NCBI GenBank assembly: GCA_963576725.1
Contig: OY755240.1
Span: 38,342,629-38,406,628, forward strand
Source: Azorinus chamasolen
Lineage: Eukaryota > Mollusca > Bivalvia > Cardiida > Solecurtidae
Direction: 5' to 3'
Length of the DNA stretch: 64,000 nt
The position numbers and the translations under genes are program-made. Shown one piece after another: positions 35,794 to 45,899 of the stretch. A model generated the notes under the pieces. It searched no databases, had not been told where the DNA came from, and saw nothing but the letters and a program-made list of their open reading frames with translations. Every line of letters starts with the position of its first letter. The stretch's first letter is position 1.

Positions 35794-36791
35794 CTAGGCA
35801 TACCACTCTTGAGAGGCGACAAGCGGACCTGAGAACATAAAGGATTCAAATGGTCGCAAAAGAGCACAGATAAAAAGAAAGAACAGGTAAACAGCTAATC
35901 TTCCAAGAAAAAACCCGAGATATCTCATCCAAGGGTCACGATTGAGAAATGCCCCGGAAGAAGAAAAGGGCTCTGAGCTCATGTGTTCGGAAAAAGTCGG
36001 AACCAATCCATCCAAAGATGGAGGCTGCCGAAAATTGTCCGACCCTAGAAGGGATGTAAAGCCTCTTCCTACTGCCCCTCAACGTAAAAACTTCAGATAG
36101 AACTAAGAAGATCTTACTTACAATAGTTCAATCAGAATCCTAGTGATCGAGTTCTCGAGAGATTGGAATCACGAAGGGATCTGAAGCGACGACAGGAGCT
36201 GAGAATTGGCAAGGAAGCCTAACTTAACAGAGCAGGATAACCGTGCCATCTACATCCCAGCGACAGAAGACATCTACGACAGAAAGCGTGAAACTCGCTA
36301 CGTCGCTAGATTCGCAAGCGTGAGAATCGCTAGGTCGTAAGAAGCAAGAATTGAACCCTCTTAATATAGAACTTAAGGGCTCTGACAGGAGAGAGGGTTC
36401 GATCAGGATCCGAATGATCCAAGTCTCTAGAGAGACTGGGTGTAACAAACGGATCCGAAGCTACTGACGGAAGCTGGGTTTTAGCTTCAAAACCTGGCTG
36501 AAAAATCAAGGAAACTGACCCGTCAGTATTCCAGCGAATAAAGCCTTTTTCTATAGAAAATGCATGAATTTCGTTTCTGCGTTTAGCAGTCGCAAACGTG
36601 AGGGGAAACACAGTCTTCCACGTGACGTGAGTCAAAGTCGCTTGATCTAAGGGCTCATAAGGCGCTTTAGTAAGTGACCAGAGCACACAAGACAGATCCC
36701 ATTTAGGCAACCGGTTTCGGATCAGTTCAGAAAGGACTGGGTGAGAACCAATGTCCTTAATACCTCTGAAACTATGGGTATGAGATGGCAT
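35794..36791 (-). pseudogene. DIRS tyrosine recombinase, frameshifted
   Basis: The first frame (36791-36330) reads PKWDLSCVLWSLTKAPYEPL, TLTHVTWKTVFPLTFATAKR and RNEIHAFS, with the family's first catalytic Arg in KRRNEIHA (residue 71 or 72), followed by DPDRTLSPVRALKFYIKRV. The frame then breaks. The H-x-x-R block (THELRA) is seen around 35970 in a second frame, followed by PLDEIS and SFYLC. The tail SGPLVASQEWYA, typical of the DIRS recombinase end, is in a third. The region 36330-36060 could not be matched in any single frame. The enzyme would have catalysed circle integration; this copy cannot. Confidence 0.82.
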
Positions 36792-36898
36792 AGCTCTATA
36801 CCGTTTAATCGTGCCAACAGCTAGATTCTTCTTTGAAAAGAGGAAAACTAGGAAATCAGAGATGTCTTGAATAGAGGGACGGATTGGATCAGTTTGTC

Positions 36899-37585
36899 TT
36901 ATACGACACCAATACGTAAAAATTCTCGACTTAGCGTTGTAAACAGTGGAAGTGGAGACTCGTCTGGCCTTGGCGACGAGGTTGGCAACCGGTTGAGAAA
37001 ACTTTCTCTATCGGAGACCCGTCCTAATAACGGCAAGACGTGAATGTGGAAGATGGTGGGGTCTCTGTGGAGAATTCCGCCCTTCTGAGAGAGTAGATCC
37101 CGACTGAGCGGTGGAGACTCGAACTGGAGACTGAGAAGATCGTTGAACCAGGATCTCTGGGGCCACAGGGGGGGGGGGGGATCAGGAGGATTCTGCAATC
37201 TGACAGAGCGATCTTCCGTAGAACCGCTGGGATCAGAATGAACGGGGAAAAACATACCCGAACAGTCGGTCCCTCGAAAAAACAGCATCGACTGCCCACG
37301 CCGCTGGGTCCATAATGGGAGACACGTACAGCGGGAGTCGATGACTGAACCTGGTGGCAAACAGATCCACTGTCGGAAAACCGAACTGATGAAAGATCTG
37401 AGCCACTACGGATTTGTGGAGGTTCCACTTCGCAGGTAGGATTTGCCGTCTGCGAGAGAGGCCGACCGCCAAAACATTCAGTCTGCCCGGCAGATGCTTT
37501 GCGAGCAGAGTGATCTGTCTGTTGTAACAAACCAAGAGAAGATCCCTCGTGCACTAGAAGAGGGAGAGGGAGTGTTTCCCCCTGT
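36899..37585 (-). pseudogene. DIRS RNase H C-terminal and linker region
   Basis: Minus-strand blocks CYNRQITLLAKHLPGRLNVL, QIFHQFGFPTVDLFATRFSH, RLPLYVSPIMDPAAWAVDA, then in other frames RKIALSDCRILLIP, RSWFNDLLSLQFESPPLSRD, LSQKGGILHRDPTIFHIHVL and ESPLPLFTTLSREFLRIGVV. These are the conserved stretches between RNase H and recombinase of DIRS pol. At least three frame changes occur, one beside a poly-C/G run at 37168-37178. The upstream half is at 39153-39752 beyond the inserted RT element. Confidence 0.85.
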
Positions 37586-37589
37586 CTCT

Positions 37590-39152
37590 TTAAGTTACCA
37601 GTAAGTTACCCATAAAAGTACAAAAATGAGTCATGCAGGAAACACCACATACAGAACAAACACTCGCCCGAACAGCAACACAAGGAAACAGCAAATGTAC
37701 ATAGGTAGAAAAAACAACAAGAGATGCACAAAGACAAAACAAACATACAATAGGAGGAAGATGGAAGTACCGCCTTGGAACGGTCAGTGACAAAAGTCAC
37801 CGGGGTTTAAACCGGTTTATGGGCGCCCAACCTCACCCTTATTCCATCCCCATCCTAAAAGACAAACAGTGTAAATAAACGTATCCCCTCTCCGACTAAT
37901 CTACAACAACCGCGACAGCAAATACAGTGGTAAAGTGCATGTATAACAAAAAAACATTTAATTGAACATACTGTATCCACCTATCGCTAGTGTACTCAAT
38001 GATTGAGCTGCAAACAGAGTAACTGTAGAAAAGTAATAAAGGGTACGACAAAAATGAAATAGTACAGATATCCGACGTTCTCCTTCCATTTCTGGATTTA
38101 AGAGGTCGCCTTCATAGAGTACTAAACCTTTCTTGTCGGCGTACATGCAAAGAGGCCAGCGTGATTGCCAACTGTAAAAGGGTTCACAACCAAACATGCA
38201 GTATGTTGTAGTAATACAGGATCATATCCCTTTTTAATGAATTGTTTTATATATTTGATGAACAAAGTGAGAAAATGGGTATGTCCAATAATTTTACGAA
38301 GTTTGTAAATCACATCACCATAAAATTCAGGATGTGAAATACCGTGTCGCAAAAGTACCTTGAGATTACATTTGTACTTGCCAATAAGCGAGATATTTCG
38401 ATAGTAAAATTTAGAGAAAGTTTTTCTTAGTTTATGGTATCTATATCCTTGTTTAAGCAGTTTTTCAGTTAAAATGAGATTTCGACTGTTAAAATCGTCA
38501 ATAGATGAACAAGCTCTAGCAAAACGAATAAGTTGAGATATATAAACCCCGTAAGATGGAGCACGGGGAACATCCCCGTCAAGATGAGGAAAATTTACAA
38601 TATTAAAATCAAAATCATCTCTTTTGTCATATATTTTAGAAGAAATCATTCCATTATTAATTTTAAGGTCTAGGTCAAGAAACGCTGCATAATTGTCGGA
38701 CGGGTTAGCTTTATTCAATTTGAGTTCTTTTGGATAAATTGTAGGAATCAGAGCATCAAAGAAAGGGTTATCTAAGTTAAAAATATCATCCAAATATCGA
38801 CAAGTTTCATTGAAGGCTTTTATAACATCTTCTTGTGATTGAGGATTCAAACTCAACTTGAAATCTCTCTCATAGCAGTACAAAAACAAATCTGCGACAA
38901 GTGGTGCACAATTCGTACCCATGGGAATACCAATTACCTGACGGTATATAGCATTCCCATAACGTACAAATATGTTATCCAAAAGAAAGGTTAGTGCTTC
39001 GCAAACTTCTGAGCAAGTCCAATTGGTGTAATATTTCATTTGCTCGTCAGTAAAGAAAGCTTTTTCAGCATTACATGCCAAGAATGATGTTTTTTCTCGG
39101 GCAAATACTTTCTGGATCAAGTTAGTAAGCTTATCCTTAATTAAAATAAGTT
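37590..39152 (-). mobile_element. YLDD RT element, best copy, nested in DIRS
   Basis: About 1.56 kb inserted into the DIRS RNase H coding region: DIRS reads TDNTTVVSY up to 39153 and resumes at about 37585. It contains the RT ORF (38122-39150), a 3' tail (38120-37880) and the 3' unit (37870-37590) with 'taccgccttggaacggtca' on the plus strand. Other copies: 162-1076, 4240-5370, 14646-14995, 43691-44458, and the 3' unit alone at 16836. Repeated 5' truncation with a shared 3' end suggests target-primed reverse transcription, as in LINEs or Penelope-like elements. No LTRs or endonuclease seen. Confidence 0.8.
38122..39150 (-). CDS. Reverse transcriptase, YLDD type, class uncertain
   Basis: A 343-codon uninterrupted frame; the first 15 codons of the longer open frame (to 39198) are DIRS sequence read out of frame, so the true N-terminus was lost. 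Blocks, numbering from the longer frame: SFLACNAEKAFF (38-49), ALTFLLDNIFVRYGN (68-82), GIPMGTNCAPLVADLFL (90-106, RT motif B-like), catalytic YLDD (135-138), SSKIYDKRDDFDFNIVNFPH, YGVYISQLIRFARACSS and LLKQGYRYHKLRKTFSKF. This is the RT_like family frequent in mollusc, cnidarian and fish genomes; I cannot place it firmly, and Penelope-like is the nearest guess. The upstream fingers subdomain is short or missing. It is open over its full length, so the insertion may be fairly young. Confidence 0.82.
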   Translation of the reverse strand, partial: LILIKDKLTNLIQKVFAREKTSFLACNAEKAFFTDEQMKYYTNWTCSEVCEALTFLLDNIFVRYGNAIYRQVIGIPMGTNCAPLVADLFLYCYERDFKLSLNPQSQEDVIKAFNETCRYLDDIFNLDNPFFDALIPTIYPKELKLNKANPSDNYAAFLDLDLKINNGMISSKIYDKRDDFDFNIVNFPHLDGDVPRAPSYGVYISQLIRFARACSSIDDFNSRNLILTEKLLKQGYRYHKLRKTFSKFYYRNISLIGKYKCNLKVLLRHGISHPEFYGDVIYKLRKIIGHTHFLTLFIKYIKQFIKKGYDPVLLQHTACLVVNPFTVGNHAGLFACTPTRKV

Positions 39153-40042
39153 GAAGTAAGACACTACTGTTGTGTTGTCTGTCTGTACTAGCACACACAG
39201 GTTGCGAATCTGATTCTCGAAGGACTCCAGGGCTTTCAGAACAGCCAGGAGTTCGAGATTGTTGATATGGAGCTGAGACTCGGCACTCGACCAGAGGCCG
39301 GAAGTCATGAGTCCCAGAGGCTCCAACTGGGCTCCCCAGCCCTGATTGCTGGTATCGGAGATCAGAAAAATATCTGGATCCGGAAGAGCAATCGTCACTC
39401 CTTGAAGGAAGCGATCATTCACCTCCCACCACTGAAGAGCAGTGTGGAAAATAGGTAGGAGTGGCAGAGAAGCCGACAGAGCGTCTGACCGAGGACGCCA
39501 TTTTGTCAGCAGGTTAAACTGGAGCGGGCGTAAGTGAAGCCTGCCAGAGATACAAAGTCCGCTGAATTGAGAACTCCCAGTAGAGACAGAAGAGAGCGAG
39601 TAGAGCAGTGGTTCTTCTGACTGAACAGAGAAAGCAGATGCAGGGTATTCTCTACGCGTTGTAGAGAAATCTTGACAATGCTGGAGTTCGTTCGGAAATT
39701 TAATCCCACGAAGACAAAATCTTGAGACAGGATCAGATCCGATTTTCCGCATTCAATATGAGGCCGAATTGAGATACAATTTTCCAACTGTAGTGGAGAT
39801 TGTGAAGGAGAGCCTGGCGATTGAGAAGATGAAGCAGCCAATCGTCGAAATATTGAATGAGAATAACTTCGCTGGAGAAAAGCCGCTACGGTCCCCATGA
39901 GTTTGGTGAAAACTCTAGCACCCCGAAACCTGCCGTTTTTCTTTGGAACGAGAAACAGGCGGCTGTAAAACCCCGGCGTGTTATCGTTCCGAACCCTTTC
40001 TACTGCCCATTTTTGCAGAAGAGACAACACTGCTTTCTGCAT
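39153..40042 (-). pseudogene. DIRS reverse transcriptase / RNase H N-terminal part
   Basis: Minus strand from 40042: QKWAVERVRNDNTPGFYSRL, FLVPKKNGRFR, then directly ARVFTKLMGTVAAFLQRS. In DIRS RTs the stretch between the last two blocks contains the first catalytic Asp, so roughly 70 residues appear deleted near 39925. The QYFDDW catalytic block is visible at about 39860-39845, but in a different frame from its neighbours. RNase H follows (39480-39153) with ISDTSNQGWGAQLEPLG, LHINNLELLAVLKALESF and VLVQTDNTTVVSY, where the RT element interrupts it. Deletion plus frameshifts: inactive. Confidence 0.88.
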
Positions 40043-40281
40043 GTGGGGGTGATCCGACGAAAGATGGGTAGAAAGGGCAAGTCCCTAGGGCTGGTGCCCA
40101 AAGGAACCAGATCTTCTATGGGAAGAGAAGGGTCAGTTGTGTCCCTGAACTGAGCCTCTATTTTTAGGAGGGACAGGAGCAGGCCCTAGGCGGCTCCTAA
40201 CCGGGGCCCTGTGGCGGGAAACAGAAGTGACTGAGCAGACTGCTTCTTCCCTGCAAGTTTAAATGGGGCTAAGGTTTCCTC

Positions 40282-42955
40282 TTAGGAATCTTTGGGATCC
40301 TCCAGGTAGGGGGGGGGGGGCACGTCGGGCGGAAGCCTGTAGCATGGCATCATCCGCCTTCTTCTTTTCCCTGATGAGATCACCAAAGAGGGGCTCAGAA
40401 TTGAAAGGAAGAGAACGGAGTTCATGCTTGAGGTGTCTTGAAGTTTAGACGCCGTCGAAAGGTAAGCGTCTCGTCTACAGTGCAGCATTTCAGCCGCAGA
40501 GGCGAGACCCAGTCTGAGAGATAACTGAGAGGAGAGACCGAATTGAAAGGCGAGGCGCCGGCATCTCTCCTGCGAGCGAGGGGGGGGGGGGGTGTCCAGA
40601 AAGAAGCTCCCCTGAGAGAGTGACTGACAATATGTCCACATTGGAGGCTACCCCCGTTCCAGCGCTCAAGCATATTCATTGAGAAAGAGGGCTGGGAAGC
40701 AGAACTGATTCCAACCCGGGGACTATCAGAATCCAAAAATGGAATTCTATCAAAGAGACCCGGGTGACTATCTACTGAAGCCGGAGGCCTCATAGAAGAA
40801 GGAGGTACTAGGGTGCGTATAACCCTATTAGATACCGACCAACCTGCCGCCAGTCTAGAACGAAAATCAGTATCAATATCGGGAAGGCAGGTGGCCAGAC
40901 CCCGGCAAGGAGGGAGTGCAGGTCTAGATTTCCTAGAGCAAGTATGTTCACCTCTCTGTGTTTGAAGAAATTGAATCGACGAAACAATTCCGTTGTAAGA
41001 CGGAGGCGGGGATCTGGGGCAGACAGGAGGCGGCAAAATGGCAAAACAGTCCTCGCACGCCTTGTCAAAGAGTGATTATCAGAATATTCGAGAGCTGATG
41101 AAACCGAGTCATCTAATTCGGAGTTACCTGGAGTCCCCGATTCTTGACAGAGAGGGGCCTCCGGTTTAGCTAGGATGGACAACACATCCTGGCAAAAGGG
41201 ATCCGGGTCTGGCCTGGTGGCCGTAGCCGAAGGCGAGACTCTCGGAAAAGAAGGACCCGAAACAGTGGTTGGTAAAACAACTGGAGTATGAGGGTCCAGA
41301 GGAAAATTCCCCGCTGAGAAGACCGGAGGGTCATGAGAAAGGGGGACCCGGCTAAGAGGGGGATCAGAAGTCCTGTGAAGAGACATCCCCTGTTTATAAG
41401 GAAGCTGCGTCTGGAGAGATGTGGCCTGTACGACTCTAGATCCAAAAAGTGAACGGCGGGGGCGAGCCGGGGGAGAATCATAGGAAGAAGAACTATGTCT
41501 CTTATAGCGACTGTGTCTAGGCTTAGAGCTAGATCTCCGTCTATACTGAGAACGCCGAGAACGGCGGCTGTCGTCTGAAGAGAAAGATGAACTACGTCGA
41601 CGTCTATGATGAGACACAGAGTAAGTAGACGACGAGGACGAAGAATACCGACGCCGATTACGAGATATAGATCTAACAGGTGTCGGAGATTCTGTTCGGC
41701 AACTCAGCTCGGCAGAGTTATGAGTATAATCTGGTACAAACTTCGAAGAAGTTTGGCCAATGGAAAGGATAGGGTGTGTAGACGGTAGAGACCGACACAC
41801 ACAAGCCAATTCCATGAGGATGAGTCTGCCCGGGTAAAACGTCCGAGGAAGAACTCATGGTAACACCGGTTTGCGGAGGTTGCGCCGAATAAAACATCGG
41901 GGAAGCACCTACTACCGCACCGGTTGTAGCATACCCAGGCCTCTGTTCAGGAGTGTGGGCGCTCGATGTCACTTCGAGCGCTTGGACTCTGAACGAGGGC
42001 GCCCTCCTTGTGCCAGCTAGCGCAAGCTAGCCTACTCGCGAGGTGTATCGCTTTGACATTCGCTTGTGTTTCCAAGATGGCTACCAACAAGGTAACAGAA
42101 GCAACCGACTGGAAGAAACAATCGTAATTAACAAACTGATGCTCCAGAACCCGACCGCAGAACAAAAATGTACATGATTTTAGAAAAGGCGCTCGATCGC
42201 GTTCAGCAGTGATACTTTTGCTCGGCAAGCGCTCAATCAAGCGCCCGCGCCCCTGAACAGGCCTCAGGTGAACTTGTAGATCCGGGTGTAGAAAAGCTAC
42301 TTGGTACTGACGTATTATGACCCGCTGACCCGGGGCGAAGCGTGCCGATATCAGAAACAGGCGTGTGCCTGATCTGCCCGGGTGTACACACCGGGTAACC
42401 AGATGTAAACACAGGCGTGTGCCTGATCTGCCCGCATGTACACACCGGGTAACCAAATGTAAACACTGGTAGCCCGGAGGCATTAGCCGGGAACCCGGAT
42501 TCATTCAACACTGAATGCACCGGGTGACCTGGAAGGCGGGTAACACCCCGCCGGGTGAAGCCAAGTGAGAGGAACCCGAAGGTTTAGTCACTGGCAGAGG
42601 GACATTTCCTGGCCGAAAAAGTTACCCTCGTCCCGGAATCGACGTCGGGACTTTAACAGCAGCGAGCTGCTGGATCGGCTGTGTCGAAGACACAGACGAG
42701 CCGCTGGAAGAAGAAACATTTTTGTTAGAAACAACAGACTTCTTCGCCAGCTTGTGTGTATTACTATTATCAGACCCAGCCGGGGTAGCCGAGCGCCGAG
42801 CAGCATGAGTGCGACGGCGAGCGGCTAACCCCCAGGACTCGGGAGACCAGGCAGAAGAGATCTGACAAGGGTCCTCTGCAGAGCATCCGCAGCAGTAGTA
42901 TGCGTGTCCCAGTCTGCAGCAAAATGTCCGCATGCAGCTTGTGCTGAGAAGACAT
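40282..42955 (-). pseudogene. DIRS ORF1 (gag-like), broken into frames
   Basis: Several overlapping minus-strand frames. 42933-42622 has a Cys/His-containing start and then ESWGLAARRRTHAARRS, as in DIRS ORF1. 41815-40808 is strongly Arg/Ser-rich (RRSRRSQYRRRSSS, RYKRHSSSSYDS), then Pro-rich; 40640-40422 carries the last ORF1-like portion. G/C homopolymers at 40310-40320 and 40580-40591 coincide with frame changes. A tandem duplication (acaccgggtaaccagatg / acaccgggtaaccaaatg) at 42388-42460 inserts extra copies of VFTSGYPVCT-like sequence. A nucleic-acid-binding structural role is inferred from position and composition only. Confidence 0.6.
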
Positions 42956-43165
42956 GTGCTAAGTGCACAAAGGCGAAGATCAAATTACACGCAGGAAAAA
43001 ATTGAATGAACACACAAAATGGTATATGCAGTGTATTTTATAAATTTGTAGTAGGATACAAAATCAGCAGTAGATACGGACTGAATACAGTTAAGGGGTC
43101 TGGAACCGCTAACAAGGTTGAAAACTAGGGAGGCTGAATAAATGTGAACGTTAATGGCCGACCGG

Positions 43166-43299
43166 AAATAACCAATGATTGTAACATGCTGGGAGCATTA
43201 TGATAGCTAACGGGCGGGCCATACGGTATATGCGGTACTTTTTCTTATTCCGATCACAAGGTATAAATAAATAACCTAAGCATATTTCACAGCAGGTAA
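43166..43299. repeat. DIRS right inverted terminal repeat
   Basis: Inverse copy of 35261-35405, ending 'gcatatttcacagcaggtaa' at 43299. Immediately outside, LINE B coding sequence begins. Confidence 0.93.
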
Positions 43300-43690
43300 T
43301 GTATTTTGCTACAAGAATCTGAAATAATATTAAATACTCGACAAAATACAGTCAACATTCTTGGATGTGCGTTTTTAAGGTATTCATTAAAAATATTGTT
43401 GTTTTTCAGTGATTTAATTGCTTTTTCAATTTCAAGCTCTGTAAAAGGTGAATTTAATAAAGAGTTACGTTCAGCAATGAGATCTAGGTTTATTATATTG
43501 CTATCATCAACTTCGTTGTCCATATTTGCATTTAGATTACTAAAGTGCTCTAAGAAAACTTCACTTGAAATTTTATTTGGAACGGATTTTCTTTCACCTG
43601 AATATTTATTCAATAAACTCCAATAAGATTTAGGGTTTGATTTTCTGAGACCTCTGACTTTCTTAACAAACTTGTCATTTTCTATCTCAG
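43300..43690 (-). pseudogene. LINE B upstream segment, separated by DIRS
   Basis: The minus-strand frame reads IENDKFVKKVRGLRKSNPKS, SYWSLLNKYSGERKSVPN, FTELEIEKAIKSLKNNNIF, LKNAHPRMLTVFCRVFNII and stops being LINE-like at the DIRS edge. These are the blocks that precede the RT entry motif in this LINE group; the entry motif itself is at 35240-35191 on the far side of the DIRS. A gap in the usual SLKNNKA-type block suggests a small internal deletion. Confidence 0.85.
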
Positions 43691-44458
43691 GCATTTCTCA
43701 AACAGACTTTTATGGTGATGTTATCTACAAACTTAGGAAAATTCGGGGTCATATCCATTTTCATGATTTGTTCATAAAACGCATTAAAACATTTAAGAAG
43801 AAAGGTTATGATCCCCTTATATTGCAACGCACTGCATGTTTGGTTATCGACCATTTTACAGTCGGTAGCTACGCTTCCCTCTTTGCTTGCGCGATGACAG
43901 TCCGAGGGTAGTACTCAATGATGGTATACTCTTAAACTCAGATACGGGATGAGCTTACCAGACTCCTGTATTACTTTTTCCCTGTCGTGCCCTTAACGGC
44001 TTCCCTGCAGGTGCTCTGACTTCAGCAAAGTCATTGAGTACATATTTGACGGATTGTCACAGTTATTATGCTATGTTTTACATGTCCTGTATTCACCGTC
44101 GTCTATGTTGTGGGTAAGTTCGGCGGGGATGCCTTTATTTACACTACATTGTATTTGTAAAGCTAGGGTGACTTTGAGAGAAGTATGAGGTTAGGACGTC
44201 CGTAAACCCGTTTAAACCCCCAGTGGTGTTTTTGCTACTGAACGTGCCAAGGCGGTACACTCTTTGTCACCCTTCCTTTTGTTTGCCTTGCGTCTTTGTG
44301 CTTGTGTGGAGTGTTTGTCTCTAGTTCTTGTGTGTCTGTTGGTGTTCATCTCGTGTGCGAGTGTGCGTTTGGGTGTGTGGTTGTGTGTATGTCATGCTAT
44401 CTATCGGTGTTTTTGTGGTGGTTGCTTCTTGTATGTGGCTTTGCCTGCTTGACTTTAC
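43691..44458 (+). pseudogene. RT element relic (copy 4): C-terminus plus 3' unit
   Basis: The plus-strand frame 43698-43911 encodes FYGDVIYKLRKIRGHIHF, KKGYDPLILQRTACLVIDHF and TVGSYASLFACAM, matching the last 80 residues or so of the RT at 38.1 kb; then the 3' tail (43912-44150) and the full 3' unit (44155-44458) ending 'tgcctgcttgactttac'. 5'-truncated retrocopy, inserted next to LINE B in the opposite orientation. Confidence 0.82.
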
Positions 44459-44885
44459 TGTACTGGTGGTAGTGTTATTGGTATAAGTACCTGTACTGGT
44501 GGTAGTGTTATTGGTATAAGTACCTATACTGGTAGTAGTGTTATTGGTATAAGTACCTGTACTGGTGGTAGTATTATTGGGTATAAGTACCTGTACTGGT
44601 GGTAGTGTTATTGGCATAAGTACCTGTACTGGTGGTAGTGTTGTTGGTATAAGCACCTGTACTGGTGGTAGTGTTATTGGTTATAGTACCTGTACTGGTG
44701 GTAGTGTTATTGGTATAAGTACCTGTACTGGTGTAGTGTTATTGGGTATAGTACCTGTACTGGTGGTAGTGTTATTGGTATAAGTACCTGTACTGGTGGT
44801 AGTGTTATTGGTATAAGTACATATACTGGTAGTAGTGTTATTGGTATAAGTACCTGTACTGGTGGTAGTGTTAACTGGTGGTAGT
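44459..44885. repeat. Minisatellite, 33-base unit
   Basis: About 13 units of 'tgtactggtggtagtgttat' plus 'tggtataagtacc', some with one-base indels (tatactggtagtag, gttgttggtataagc). It begins exactly where the RT element's 3' end stops, and its last unit runs into LINE endonuclease sequence (GGSVIDYV). Confidence 0.95.
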
Positions 44886-45245
44886 GTTATTGATTATGTT
44901 TTATTGTCAGAAGATAACTTTCCTAAAGTTAGACATTTTGATATCTTACAGTTTGATACACTACTATCGGATGTACATTGTACCTTGGAACTGTGTGTAA
45001 ATTTAGCATCTTTGAACTGTACTGTGGTTGATGATGGCTCTTGTGTTGTTGATGAAAACAAGGTGTTCACTAAATCTGTTTGGGATAAGAATATTATAAA
45101 TGACTTTTCAAATCAATTTGATCAATCTGAGATAGAAAATGTATTGCTAGTCATGGACGAGTTTTGAACAACAATATGTATAATGATGATGTTATAAATA
45201 TAATTACTGAATATATCTCAAATATAATTGTGAATGCTGCTAAAA
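44886..45245 (+). pseudogene. LINE endonuclease C-terminal part, inverted
   Basis: The plus-strand frame reads SVIDYVLLSEDNFPKVRHF, DTLLSDVHCTLEL and then a linker (VWDKNIINDFSNQFDQSEIE; YISNIIVNAAKN). SDVHC corresponds to the SDH motif at the end of the APE-type endonuclease of LINEs. Orientation is opposite to LINE B, whose preserved part starts a little downstream of this linker in protein order. This fits a 5' inversion of the same LINE insertion (see findings). Remaining endonuclease residues are missing. Confidence 0.75.
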
Positions 45246-45269
45246 ATTAAATTTGATTAAGTATAATAA

Positions 45270-45430
45270 GGGAGAAATCGCCGTACGTGGCACCAAATCA
45301 ACGATAACCTAGCCTAATATCAATGACTTTGTCAACTGTGATGTCCCTTTGCTTATTGACCCGATTTTTCTGTTAGACGGAATTTTATATAGTTTCCCTC
45401 CAGATTTCATACAAAAATTGTATTATAATT
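45270..45430. repeat. Dispersed repeat shared with 32634-32800
   Basis: 'agggagaaatcgccgtacgt' then 'ttttctgttagacgg' and 'tagtttccctccagattt'. The same blocks lie at the other side of the LINE B nest in swapped order. Confidence 0.6.
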
Positions 45431-45744
45431 TTCACAACGAAAACCGCAGTATATTGCGGTATATTTAGATGATCGTGGAAGTAGGTTGAGGTTGCTAACT
45501 TTATATTGTTGTAAAAATACATATAAATTCGGTTAATGATGTCACTAATGATGATGCATACAAGTTTATTAATGCGTTAATCTAAGCTAGATAAATACCA
45601 TTCTTTAAGTAATTACAGAATCTGTACAAACAAAAACTAATATCGATATGCTTTAAAGTGTATTCAATTTGTTATCTTCATATCAATATAAATATACGCG
45701 CTTTCATGTACATTTTCATAATAGGTAAAATGAAGAACTAACTT

Positions 45745-45880
45745 CAGATAGCTTAGGCCCCCCCCCCCTTTGTGAAATTTTTATGTATTTTTCAAAGAGA
45801 TGGGGGAAGAAATAGCCGAGGCCAGATTTTCTCTCCTATGATGTTTTGTTTCAGAGATGGAAGGGGAGAAAAACTGACTA
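45745..45880. repeat. gaagaaatagcc array fragment
   Basis: Two units ('agatgggggaagaaatagcc', 'gaggccagattttctctcc') of the family at 30250 and 46385, after a poly-C run at 45760-45769. A LINE fragment separates it from the large array. Confidence 0.75.
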
Positions 45881-45899
45881 TTAAGAATTCACCCGTTGT

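Larger units (their letters stand above)
35261..43299 (-). mobile_element. DIRS retrotransposon inserted in LINE B
   Basis: An 8.04-kb unit bounded by inverted termini of about 140 bases (35261-35405 and 43166-43299) that begin 'ttacctgctgtgaaatatgc'. Inside, on the minus strand and in the order expected for DIRS: ORF1/gag-like (42955-40282), RT-RNase H (40042-37500, interrupted), tyrosine recombinase (36791-35794). About 1.56 kb of the length is a foreign RT element (37590-39152) and 174 bases a MITE (35513-35686), so the DIRS itself is about 6.3 kb. LINE B RT sequence stops at one edge and resumes at the other. DIRS elements use a tyrosine recombinase rather than a DDE integrase. Frameshifts and an RT deletion make this copy inactive. 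Confidence 0.92.

Noticed and set aside
39150..39198. RT ORF start at 39198 (MCASTDRQHN...)
   Set aside because: These codons are DIRS RNase H sequence read in another frame; the RT element begins near 39152.
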